A stretch of DNA of 26,279 nucleotides from an uncultured Loktanella sp. (lineage in GTDB: Bacteria; Pseudomonadota; Alphaproteobacteria; Rhodobacterales; Rhodobacteraceae). The position numbers and the translations under genes were made by a program. Below the pieces are notes generated by a model that was given only the letters and a program-made list of their open reading frames with translations, did no database searches and had not been told where the DNA came from. Positions 7,727 to 14,631 of this stretch are shown piece by piece. The DNA lies in contig CAJXTP010000010.1 of the NCBI GenBank assembly GCA_913061335.1, positions 1 to 26,279 of the forward strand, read 5' to 3'. Numbering within the stretch: position 1 is the first letter of the stretch; the number at the start of each line of letters is the position of its first letter.

Positions 7727-8761
7727 TTAATGTGTTTTGTGGGTCATATCGACCCGTGACAGTGCGGCTTTGGACACGCGATCAAGGATCACGGCCAGCA
7801 GCACAATACCGATACCAGCAACAATTCCGACACCCAACTCAAGGTTCCGAATACCGCGCAGCACGTTGACGCCAAGCCCCGGTGCAGACACCAGCGATGC
7901 GATCACAACCATGGCAAGCGACATCATAATGGTCTGGTTCACACCCGCCATAATGTTGGGCAGCGCCAGCGGCAGTTCCACTTTTGCAAGGCGCTGATTA
8001 GACGACATGCCAAACGCGTTGGCCGCCTCGATCACGTCTTTGTCGACCAATCGAATGCCAAGGTCCGTCAAGCGGATCACTGGCACGATGGCGTAAAGGA
8101 TGATCGCGATACCGTACAATTTGGATTCTGTGACAGAGAACAAGAAGATCAGCGGGATCAGGTACACAAATGTCGGCAGCGTTTGCAGAAGGTCCAAAAC
8201 TGGCACCAATGCTTTTTGCAGCCTATCGGATTTTGACATCGCGATGCCTGTTGGCACCCCAAGCAAGATCGATATGCCTGTACAGACAAAGATGATTGAG
8301 AGCGTTTGCATCGCCACTGCGTAGTGATCGACAAAGGCCAGCAGCAATATTGCGAAGGTGACAAATACCGTCACCGCGATGGACCGTGATGCCCACCATG
8401 CGATCGCCACCAAAATTGGGATCATGATAAACCAAGGGATTATAGCAAACATCCACAATGCGCCGTCCAACAACCAGCTAAGCGGCTGGGTGATCGGGTC
8501 TAACACCGCTTTGATGCTGTCTTTCGCTCCAAGGAACGCATCTTCCAAGCCTTTGGTCAGGTCGCGTGTTTGCGCGAAGTTTCCGCAGCTCTCGTTAAGA
8601 TTGTCGAGCGAAGGGAATGGGAATACTGGACCAGAAGCCGCACCATCACCACTCGATTGTGCCAGTAAATCGGCCATTGAAAGAGGCGCATCAGACGCCC
8701 CAGCACCGCACCAGTTTTCCAAGCCCAAAACCCGAAATAGCCCGTCATAAAACGCCATCAT
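7727..8761 (-). CDS. Glycine betaine/proline-type ABC transporter permease (ProW family)
   Basis: This 344-residue protein is the membrane subunit of the importer. Residues 1-95 form a soluble N-terminal extension, as in ProW. Hydrophobic helices follow from about 100 onward (WMFAIIPWFIMIPILVAIAWW, IAVTVFVTFAILLLAFV and others). The loop that contacts the ATPase is at about 245-265 (EAANAFGMSSNQRLAKVELP). The PTGIAMSKSDR and LQTLPTFVYLIP segments are typical of the family. A GGGGAAGA ribosome site precedes the ATGATG start. The gene lies 68 bases after the binding-protein gene, with a strong hairpin in between, and its stop is 11 bases upstream of the preferred ATPase start. Confidence 0.93.
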   Translation of the reverse strand: MMAFYDGLFRVLGLENWCGAGASDAPLSMADLLAQSSGDGAASGPVFPFPSLDNLNESCGNFAQTRDLTKGLEDAFLGAKDSIKAVLDPITQPLSWLLDGALWMFAIIPWFIMIPILVAIAWWASRSIAVTVFVTFAILLLAFVDHYAVAMQTLSIIFVCTGISILLGVPTGIAMSKSDRLQKALVPVLDLLQTLPTFVYLIPLIFLFSVTESKLYGIAIILYAIVPVIRLTDLGIRLVDKDVIEAANAFGMSSNQRLAKVELPLALPNIMAGVNQTIMMSLAMVVIASLVSAPGLGVNVLRGIRNLELGVGIVAGIGIVLLAVILDRVSKAALSRVDMTHKTH

Positions 8762-8780
8762 TCTTCCCCTAAAAATAGAT

Positions 8781-8813
8781 GACCCTCCCGCACCTGTTGC
8801 GGGCGGAAGGGTC
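8781..8813 (-). promoter_or_regulatory. Intergenic stem-loop between binding-protein and permease genes
   Basis: GACCCT pairs with AGGGTC and CCCGCA with TGCGGG, 12 pairs with a 4-base bulge and the loop CCTGT (+ strand). On the transcribed minus strand it is followed by ATCTATTTTTAG, a weak T-run. It probably acts as a partial terminator or as an RNA-stabilising 3' end that raises the yield of the binding protein, as known between malE and malF. The + strand side has TTTTGGTTTT, but no + strand gene ends here. Confidence 0.65.
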
Positions 8814-8829
8814 TTTTGGTTTTGGCAGC

Positions 8830-9798
8830 TTACTTAAGCAGTGCGCTCAGGTTTTCTTTGGCTTCGTCGTCCAGCCAGTCGGCCCATACGTCTTGGTATG
8901 TTGACAAGAAGTAGACAGCGGCTTCTTCGTTGGACGCGTTGTTGTCCAAACGCCATGCCAGCACTTCACCCATTTGGGCGTTTGTGAAGGTCACGTTGGC
9001 CATCAGTGCCGCAGCAGCAGGTTCACGTGCGATGAATGCTGCGGACGCTGCAGTCACAACTTTGGCAGCCGGATAAGCTGAGAAACCAGGTGTCGCGCAA
9101 TCAACGTCGCCGTTACATGCGTGTGCTTCTGCGTCGTATGCTGGGATATCAACACGTACCATTGGGTATTTGCCCAATACGGCTGTTGGCGCCCAGTAGT
9201 AACCGAACCAAGGTGCCTTATCCGCATATGCGGACGCGATGGACGCCTGCAATGTTTCGCCGGAACCGTGCTGGAAACGCTCAAGACCAGTTTCGTCGAT
9301 ACCAGCTGCGATCAGGTTGTTGTTGTTGATGATGTCACACGCCCAACCCGATGGGCAATCGTGGAACTTGCCGCCAACGAGGTCTGGATTGGCAATGATG
9401 CCTTCCCATGTTGTCAGCTCTGGGTTGGATTCTGCGAGATACGCAGGGATCCACCAAGCTTCGACACCGCCGTCGGACAATACGTTGCCCAGCTCGACCA
9501 GTTTGCCGCCAGCAAGCAGTGGCTCGTATGAAGGTGTGGAGTTCGCCCAGACTTCTGTCAGGATGTCCGGCTCGCCGGTTTCAGCCAAAGATGTCAGCGC
9601 AGGAACAGTAGATGATGGCACCGTCTGGACTTCGCAGCCAAGACCTTGGGTCATCAAGAAAGCTGATACAGCAGTCACAACCTGTGACGACGCCCAGTCC
9701 ATTTCAGTGATCGATACTTCGCCGCAGTCTGCCCATGCAGATGTCGCGCCAAGCGTCAGTGCAAGCACGGATGCCGTGCCGAGTGTTTTCATTGTCAT
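8830..9798 (-). CDS. Periplasmic glycine betaine-type ABC transporter binding protein (ProX/OpuAC family)
   Basis: This 322-residue protein binds the solute in the periplasm and hands it to the ProW-like permease. A signal peptide ends at about SAWA-D (residue 23), with no lipobox, so it is soluble. The core has the ITEMDWASSQVV start, PDILTEVWANS, WWIPAYL, and GYYWAPTAVLGKYPMVR that build the OpuAC fold. Several Trp residues could form the aromatic cage for a quaternary amine. Cys residues (CGEV, GLGCEV, HDCPSGWACD, HACNGDVDCA) suggest disulfides. The start at 9798 has GGGAG ten bases upstream; an upstream in-frame start would lack a site. It is the first gene of the minus operon and faces the PLP-lyase operon. 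The ligand is unknown. Confidence 0.9.
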   Translation of the reverse strand: MTMKTLGTASVLALTLGATSAWADCGEVSITEMDWASSQVVTAVSAFLMTQGLGCEVQTVPSSTVPALTSLAETGEPDILTEVWANSTPSYEPLLAGGKLVELGNVLSDGGVEAWWIPAYLAESNPELTTWEGIIANPDLVGGKFHDCPSGWACDIINNNNLIAAGIDETGLERFQHGSGETLQASIASAYADKAPWFGYYWAPTAVLGKYPMVRVDIPAYDAEAHACNGDVDCATPGFSAYPAAKVVTAASAAFIAREPAAAALMANVTFTNAQMGEVLAWRLDNNASNEEAAVYFLSTYQDVWADWLDDEAKENLSALLK

Positions 9799-9840
9799 TT
9801 TTATTAGTCTCCCTATGAGTGGCGATATTAACGGGGGCAA

Positions 9841-9877
9841 GTGCTTTTCAATGCAACAGTTAAACTGAAAAAAGCAC
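9841..9877. repeat. Nested inverted repeats upstream of the binding-protein gene
   Basis: GTGCTTTT (9841-9848) is complementary to AAAAGCAC (9870-9877). Inside is the odd palindrome CAGTT-A-AACTG (9857-9867). It may be an operator or a hairpin in the leader of the leftward transcript. Confidence 0.5.
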
Positions 9878-9918
9878 CCTTTTGGTGGCCGTATGCCTAG
9901 ATCCGGATTAGCCGCCCC

Positions 9919-9939
9919 GCGTAAAACGTCACTTTACGC
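9919..9939. promoter_or_regulatory. Candidate operator GCGTAAA-N7-TTTACGC
   Basis: This is a perfect 7-base inverted repeat with a 7-base spacer, 21 bases in total, suited to a dimeric regulator. It sits 121 bases from the leftward start and 214 from the rightward one. Confidence 0.55.
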
Positions 9940-9951
9940 CCATAAACGTCA
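9924..9951. repeat. Direct repeat AAACGTCA with 20-bp period
   Basis: AAACGTCA occurs at 9924-9931 and 9944-9951, two helical turns apart, so both copies face the same side of the DNA. It overlaps the inverted repeat at 9919-9939. Confidence 0.45.
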
Positions 9952-10068
9952 TTGTTTTTGTGCCAAAGTACCTATCGCTAAGGTGCGGATACACGTGCCT
10001 CGGTTTGGTGGCTACCCCAGAAGGTCGCTTTTAGACACTTTTATGTCGCTCACATTTCTAGAGAATCT

Positions 10069-10134
10069 ATGAATGACCCATTGGGATCATTTCCTATTGA
10101 CGCTGACGCGCCGCTTAAGGCTTCATCCGGTTAA
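10069..10134 (+). CDS. Possible 21-codon upstream ORF
   Basis: ATG at 10069 opens a frame of 21 codons that starts MNDPLGSFPIDADAP and ends with TAA at 10134, 18 bases before the PLP-lyase gene. It has only a weak AGAGAA ribosome site. It could be a translated leader, the remnant of a gene start, or chance. There is no run of one amino acid as in classical attenuators. Confidence 0.25.
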   Translation: MNDPLGSFPIDADAPLKASSG

Positions 10135-10152
10135 CAAATATAGGGCCCAAAA

Positions 10153-11199
10153 ATGCACAGTTTTCCAAATCCGTTTCGTCACGCCGATACCCCAATCAAA
10201 ATGCCTTCGCAGATCCCTGCGCCAAGCGTTGATGCCGCGGCACCTGCTGCGTTGCTTGCCCGTTGCCCTGTAGCCAAAGCCACACCATTGGTTGATGCGG
10301 CAGGTCTGGCAAAGCTGGCAGGTGTTGCGTCGGTTCATGTCAAAGACGAGCGCGCCCGCATGGGGCTTGGTAGCTTTAAGGCGCTGGGTGCGGCTTATGT
10401 GATTGCCCATGAGGCGGCGGCCATTGGTGGCGATGATCTGTCCCAAGTTTTGGCTGGCCGTACATATGTCTGTGCAAGTGCGGGCAACCACGGATTGTCG
10501 ATTGCTGCCGGCGCAAAGGTGTTTGGCGCAAAGGCTGTGATCTATTTGGCCGAGGCCGTTCCCGAAAGCTTTGCCACCCGCCTAAGTGACATGGGTGCCG
10601 ACGTGGTTCGGTCCGGCACCAACTATGCGCAAAGCTTGGACGCCGCGATGGCCGATGGGCTCGCAAACGGTTGGACCCTGTTGTCGGACACGTCATGGGA
10701 TGAATATTACGAGGTGTCCCACCGCCTGATGGAAGGCTATTGCGTGTTGATGGACGAGGTGTTTTCCCAAATCCCCGCCGCCCCGACACATATAGTATTG
10801 CAAGCAGGTGTTGGTGGATTGGCCGGAGCCGCCGCCGCGATGGCCCGTTCTGAATGGGGTGACGCCCCGCAGATCATCGTGGTCGAACCTGAGTTCGCCC
10901 CCGCGTTGATAGAGTCCATCAAGGCAGGTCACTGCGTCTTGGCCGATGGTCCGACGTCTGAAATGGGTCGTTTGGACTGCAAGGAACCGTCTTTGATCGC
11001 GCTCAAAGGGTTGGCCACTGACGCCGATTTGTTTGTCACAATTTCCGAGCAAGAAGCCCAAGCTGCGATGCCCGTATTGGCCGCGCATGATCTGGCCTGT
11101 TCCACATCCGGCGGTGCTGGCCTTACGGCTTTGCTTGCTGGTTTGGATTTGCCCGCCGATGCCCGTGTGCTTGCGGTGCTTTCCGAAGGCGTAGCATAG
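10153..11199 (+). CDS. PLP-dependent lyase, diaminopropionate ammonia-lyase/threonine-dehydratase-like (EutB-like)
   Basis: This is a fold-type II PLP enzyme of 348 residues. The Schiff-base lysine is Lys76 in RMGLGSFKALGAAYVI, which is closer to diaminopropionate ammonia-lyase (SFKALGG) than to threonine dehydratase (SFKLRGA). The substrate Asn loop is SAGNHG and the phosphate loop GVGGLAGA. Such enzymes remove an amino group by alpha,beta-elimination. The N-terminal SFPNPF text is consistent with this branch. The ATG at 10153 has AGGG seven bases upstream. The next gene begins directly after the TAG. EutB of hydroxyectoine breakdown is another relative. Because it faces a betaine-type importer, it probably acts on an amine-bearing intermediate of that solute, but the substrate is open. 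Confidence 0.82.
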   Translation: MHSFPNPFRHADTPIKMPSQIPAPSVDAAAPAALLARCPVAKATPLVDAAGLAKLAGVASVHVKDERARMGLGSFKALGAAYVIAHEAAAIGGDDLSQVLAGRTYVCASAGNHGLSIAAGAKVFGAKAVIYLAEAVPESFATRLSDMGADVVRSGTNYAQSLDAAMADGLANGWTLLSDTSWDEYYEVSHRLMEGYCVLMDEVFSQIPAAPTHIVLQAGVGGLAGAAAAMARSEWGDAPQIIVVEPEFAPALIESIKAGHCVLADGPTSEMGRLDCKEPSLIALKGLATDADLFVTISEQEAQAAMPVLAAHDLACSTSGGAGLTALLAGLDLPADARVLAVLSEGVA

Positions 11200-12333
11200 A
11201 TGTTTCCCGCGTCTGAATACAAAGCCCGCACCGCCCGCGCCCAAGCGATGATGGCCGACCGCGGCATTGACGCGTTGCTGCTGACGACTGAACCAGAGGT
11301 GCGCTATTTCACAGGGTATTTGACGCGGTTTTGGGAAAGTCCGGCGCGGCCTTGGTTCTTGGTTGTGCCCGCAAGCGGTGATCCGGTTGCGGTGATCCCG
11401 ACCATTGGCGCGGCTTTGATGGCGCGGTCTTGGATTACCGACATCCGCACGTGGCGCTCACCTGATTATGACGATGACGGCGTGGGGCTTTTGGCCGACA
11501 CGCTGCGCGAGTTGGGCGCAGCAAGGGTCGCGACACCGATGGGGTTGGAAACGCATTTGCGCATGCCGCTTGATGATTTTGACATGCTGCAAGGCGCGAT
11601 TGGGTCCAAGATTATCAGCGACGACGGGATCATCCCTGCCCTGCGTATGATCAAATCCGAGGCAGAAGTTGCCGCGATCCAAATCGCTTGTGATGTAGCC
11701 AACCGTGCCTTTGCCCGCGTGCCGGAAATCGCGGGCGTCGGCGTGCCATTGTCGACGGTGTTCCGCAAATTCCAGATGCTGTGCTTGGATGAAGGCGCCG
11801 ACTTTGTGCCCTATCTGGCAGGTGGCGCAGGCGTTGGTGGGTACGATGATGTGATCTCGCCTGCCTCGGATGCGCCGTTGCAGGACGGGGATATACTCAT
11901 GCTCGACACTGGCCTCGTGGTTGACGGCTATTTCTGCGATTTCGACCGCAATTTTGCGGTGGGGTCGGTGACGGATACGTCCCAAGCCGCCCATGCCAAA
12001 TTGATTGCCGCCGTGGATGCCGCCATGGCTATTGCCAAACCGGGTGCGACTGCCGCACAGCTTTTCCACGCGATGGACGACATTGTCACTGGCGGCGCGG
12101 GTGGATCCGACACGGGCCGCCTTGGTCACGGATTGGGTATGCAATTGACCGAATGGCCATCGCTGATCCCTGCCGATCAGACCGTATTGGCCGAAGGCAT
12201 GGTCCTCACGTTAGAGCCCGGCATCGATGTGGGTGGCGGCAAAATGCTGGTCCACGAAGAAAATATTGTGGTAACTGACACTGGCGCACGGTTCTTATCT
12301 GCGCCCTACACGCGCGATATGGTGGTGCTATGA
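11200..12333 (+). CDS. M24-family metallohydrolase (Xaa-Pro peptidase/ectoine-hydrolase-like)
   Basis: This 377-residue protein has the creatinase-like N-terminal domain and the M24 'pita-bread' catalytic domain. All five metal ligands are visible: Asp236 (LDTG), Asp247 (CDFDR), His310 (LGHGLGMQLTEWP), Glu339 (LTLEPG) and Glu353 or Glu354 (VHEEN). It is therefore not a metal-free creatinase. Family members cleave Xaa-Pro peptides or, as DoeA/EutD, open the ectoine ring. The N-terminal domain (TGYLTRFWESPARPWFLVVP) does not look like the DoeA I recall. Its ATG abuts the PLP-lyase TAG, and its stop overlaps the racemase gene by ATGA. Cleavage of an amide or cyclic amidine of the imported compound is inferred. 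Confidence 0.82.
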   Translation: MFPASEYKARTARAQAMMADRGIDALLLTTEPEVRYFTGYLTRFWESPARPWFLVVPASGDPVAVIPTIGAALMARSWITDIRTWRSPDYDDDGVGLLADTLRELGAARVATPMGLETHLRMPLDDFDMLQGAIGSKIISDDGIIPALRMIKSEAEVAAIQIACDVANRAFARVPEIAGVGVPLSTVFRKFQMLCLDEGADFVPYLAGGAGVGGYDDVISPASDAPLQDGDILMLDTGLVVDGYFCDFDRNFAVGSVTDTSQAAHAKLIAAVDAAMAIAKPGATAAQLFHAMDDIVTGGAGGSDTGRLGHGLGMQLTEWPSLIPADQTVLAEGMVLTLEPGIDVGGGKMLVHEENIVVTDTGARFLSAPYTRDMVVL

Positions 12334-13064
12334 GCTTTGATTTTACAACAGACCCAGTCGTGCCCGCGATGGGTCTTATTGTGCTGCAATCAGACGAGAC
12401 GATTGAGCAGGATTTCAGGCGCATCTTTGGCGCTGGCCCGCTGATTTATGTGACCCGTGTGCCCACGGCGACCCAAGTGACCCGAGATACTTTGCAGCAG
12501 ATGGCCGAGACCCTGCCAGCGGCTGCCAGCCTGTTTGCGCAGCCCACGCAGTTCAGCGTTGTGGGCTATGGCTGCACATCTGGTACGGCGCAAATTGGTT
12601 CCGATAACATCGCCCGTTTGGTCCGCGAGGGTTGCACAACGCCCGAGGTTACCCAGCCTGTCAGTGGTCTGCTTGCTGCGTGCGGGGCGTTGAATATCAA
12701 ACGACTGGGATTTTTGTCGCCTTATGTGGAAGATGTATCGGCGCATCTTGTGAATGTATTGGAGGCCAACGGCGTTGCTTGTCCGGTGTTCGGGTCATTT
12801 GACGAGGCTTGCGAAACCGTCGTCGCCCATATCAGCGTGCAATCGACATTTGACGCCGCAGTGGCCCTTGCGGCCAAGGGCGGTATCGACGCGCTGTTTT
12901 TGTCGTGCACAAACCTGCGCACGCTTGATATTATTGAACAGCTCGAGGCTGAGACCGGCTTGCCTGTTTTATCAAGTAATCAAGTGCTTGCGTGGCATAT
13001 GGCCCAAATCAGTGGCACCGATTTGACCGACGTGCCATTTGGCCGTCTGTTCAGGCAAGGATAG
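12330..13064 (+). CDS. Asp/Glu racemase superfamily enzyme (maleate isomerase/arylmalonate decarboxylase/EutA-like)
   Basis: This 244-residue protein has the two active-site cysteines of the superfamily: Cys82 in VVGYGCTSGTAQIG and Cys193 in ALFLSCTNLRTLD. The GCTSG text, the PVSGLLAACGALNIKRLGFLSPYVEDV middle region and the SSNQVLAWHM end are like the maleate isomerase/arylmalonate decarboxylase branch, which includes EutA of hydroxyectoine breakdown. Such enzymes shift protons or isomerise at a carbon next to a carboxylate. The ATG overlaps the M24 stop (ATGA) and the rhodanese gene follows after three bases. In context it may interconvert stereoisomers of a pathway intermediate. The exact reaction is not readable. 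Confidence 0.82.
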   Translation: MSFDFTTDPVVPAMGLIVLQSDETIEQDFRRIFGAGPLIYVTRVPTATQVTRDTLQQMAETLPAAASLFAQPTQFSVVGYGCTSGTAQIGSDNIARLVREGCTTPEVTQPVSGLLAACGALNIKRLGFLSPYVEDVSAHLVNVLEANGVACPVFGSFDEACETVVAHISVQSTFDAAVALAAKGGIDALFLSCTNLRTLDIIEQLEAETGLPVLSSNQVLAWHMAQISGTDLTDVPFGRLFRQG

Positions 13065-13067
13065 CAA

Positions 13068-13460
13068 ATGGAAAAGTTGAAGACATCCGCCGCCGCACTT
13101 GTCGCAGCGGCGCGCGCGCGGATCGTTGAGGTCAGCACGCTTGACGCGATTGAGATGCTGGGCGACGAAAACGTCGTCATTGTGGACCTGCGCGATGTGC
13201 GCGAACGGGACCGGTCGGGGTTCATTCCAAACAGTTTTCACTGCCCGCGCGGCATGGCCGAATTTTGGGTTGATCCCGAAAGCCCGTATTTCAAAGACAT
13301 CTTCGCCCAAGACAAAACGTTTGTGTTCCATTGCGCATCTGGCTGGCGGTCCGCGTTAACGGTCGCCACGCTTAATGACATGGGGTTCCGATGCGCGCAT
13401 TTACGCGACGGGTTTTCGACGTGGGAATCCAGCGGCGGTCCGGTTGAACGCAAAAGTTAG
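13068..13460 (+). CDS. Single-domain rhodanese-like sulfurtransferase
   Basis: This is a 130-residue rhodanese domain. The catalytic Cys89 sits in FHCASGWRSA, a six-residue active loop of the thiosulfate-sulfurtransferase type, and Asp40/Arg42 lie in VDLRDVRERDRSG. It can carry a persulfide or handle cyanide or thiosulfate sulfur. The helix before the domain (LKTSAAALVAAARARIVEVS) is usual for small stand-alone members. It is the last gene of the enzyme operon, three bases after the racemase gene, and its stop overlaps the convergent Hint gene by 4 bases. Its place in a nitrogen-solute operon is odd and hints at sulfur in the substrate, or at a hitchhiking gene. Family call firm, role unknown. 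Confidence 0.88.
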   Translation: MEKLKTSAAALVAAARARIVEVSTLDAIEMLGDENVVIVDLRDVRERDRSGFIPNSFHCPRGMAEFWVDPESPYFKDIFAQDKTFVFHCASGWRSALTVATLNDMGFRCAHLRDGFSTWESSGGPVERKS

Positions 13461-14515
13461 GCATGCTGCAAGATCGCGGCTTCGCTGTCTGACAATACCC
13501 GCCGCGCATAATCGCCGTAGGTGTGAACGCTGTCGCGCAGATCTGGCAGCCGGTCGAACATCCGGTCGCGAGACACGTCTTCCATCACCGACAGCGCGGC
13601 GCTGGCAGGGTGGAAGCTTTCGGTCGCGACGCCGTTGGCAAACACGATTTCATGGCTCGGTAGCATCATGTGGATGTAGGTGACTTCACGCTGAGAATGG
13701 TCGCGAATGATCGAGTGATCGTTGATCAGGTCGCGGGCGGTCACGAGAACTTCATCCGCGTTATACAAGTTGTGCGCACGCGCTCCGCGCAATACGATCC
13801 GGTGATCTGGTGACACCAAAAGCCCCGCATCAGGCACGTCTTGGTCCAATGCCCCTGCCCGCAATCGCACGGGTGTCAGCGATGGCATGGCTTTTAGGCG
13901 CGCACCTGTCACGCGGCGCTGCCCAAGCCAAAGAACCTCGGCGCGGCCATTGTCGGCTGTTTGTACAAAGTCACCTTCCGACAGGCTAGCGACATCGCGC
14001 GCACCGTCAGGGGTCATGATCATCGTGCCGGGGGTAAAGCAAACGACACCGCCCTGTGCAGGTTCTGCAAAGCGGCGCAGCGTTGTTTCGATCCGGTGGT
14101 CCACGACCCATAGATCTTGGGCGCGGGGAGGGATTTCATCCATAAACATGCACAGCGGTTTGCGCCCAACGCCTGTGTTAATCAGCGTCACGGTCCACGT
14201 GTCAAACCCGTCTGTAACCCGAAAGCTGTCTTCAAAAAGCGGCTCTTGCAGCACGGCTGCATCCATGCGGCGCGTGTCCACCTGCGCGGACGCCAAAAGC
14301 CTGCGCACAGTCAATGCCGCGCGGCTGCGAATGTCTGTCTCTCCTTGCGACGCACCCAACGGCAAAATGCCATTTGGTCCATCAACACGTACTGCTTCGC
14401 CTGTCCAAGACCAAGCCGTGCCCACATTAAGATCGGTGACAGGCGGCGCGTGCTGCCCATCAATATCTGTCTGTGACCAGGAGATGACAAACGTGCCAAT
14501 TAAGCCCGTTTTCAT
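13457..14515 (-). CDS. Hint-domain (Hedgehog/intein-type) protein
   Basis: This 352-residue protein carries a Hint_2 module at about 157-300. Cys159 in VVCFTPGTMIMTPDGARDV is the splice-type nucleophile, His238 lies in SPDHRIVLRG, and HEIVFANGVATESFHP closes the fold. Such domains are common in Rhodobacteraceae, often on secreted RTX or calcium-binding proteins, and may self-cleave. The first ~155 residues match nothing I recognise; there is no signal peptide or calcium repeat. The ATG at 14515 is preferred to a GTG at 14542. It is convergent with the rhodanese gene (4-base overlap). Function of the free-standing form is unknown. Confidence 0.8.
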   Translation of the reverse strand: MKTGLIGTFVISWSQTDIDGQHAPPVTDLNVGTAWSWTGEAVRVDGPNGILPLGASQGETDIRSRAALTVRRLLASAQVDTRRMDAAVLQEPLFEDSFRVTDGFDTWTVTLINTGVGRKPLCMFMDEIPPRAQDLWVVDHRIETTLRRFAEPAQGGVVCFTPGTMIMTPDGARDVASLSEGDFVQTADNGRAEVLWLGQRRVTGARLKAMPSLTPVRLRAGALDQDVPDAGLLVSPDHRIVLRGARAHNLYNADEVLVTARDLINDHSIIRDHSQREVTYIHMMLPSHEIVFANGVATESFHPASAALSVMEDVSRDRMFDRLPDLRDSVHTYGDYARRVLSDSEAAILQHA

Positions 14516-14631
14516 GCCTGTTATCTGCCTCAAGTTATCCACGTCATTAAGTGCGCGGAATTATGCTTAGACACTAGCAAGGCGAAACGGTTTCGATCAA
14601 CCCACTTTAACAAAGGGTCGTAACTATTTAA

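Larger units (their letters stand above)
9799..10152. promoter_or_regulatory. Divergent control region between the two catabolic operons
   Basis: This 354-base stretch separates the leftward transporter operon from the rightward enzyme operon and must hold both promoters. It contains a palindrome with nested element (9841-9877), a 7-base inverted repeat with 7-base spacer (9919-9939), an 8-base direct repeat with 20-base period (9924/9944) and a 21-codon upstream frame (10069-10134). No promoter matches consensus well. The best leftward candidate is TTGAAA with TAATAT on the minus strand, but with only 15 bases between. No regulator gene lies in the window. Confidence 0.6.

Noticed and set aside
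8781..8813. Reading the hairpin as a plus-strand terminator
   Set aside because: The + strand side has the better T-run, but no + strand gene ends here and all neighbours run the other way.
11200..12333. Calling the M24 gene doeA/eutD (ectoine hydrolase)
   Set aside because: The metal site fits, but the N-terminal domain does not look like the DoeA I recall and the partners EutC and DoeB are missing.
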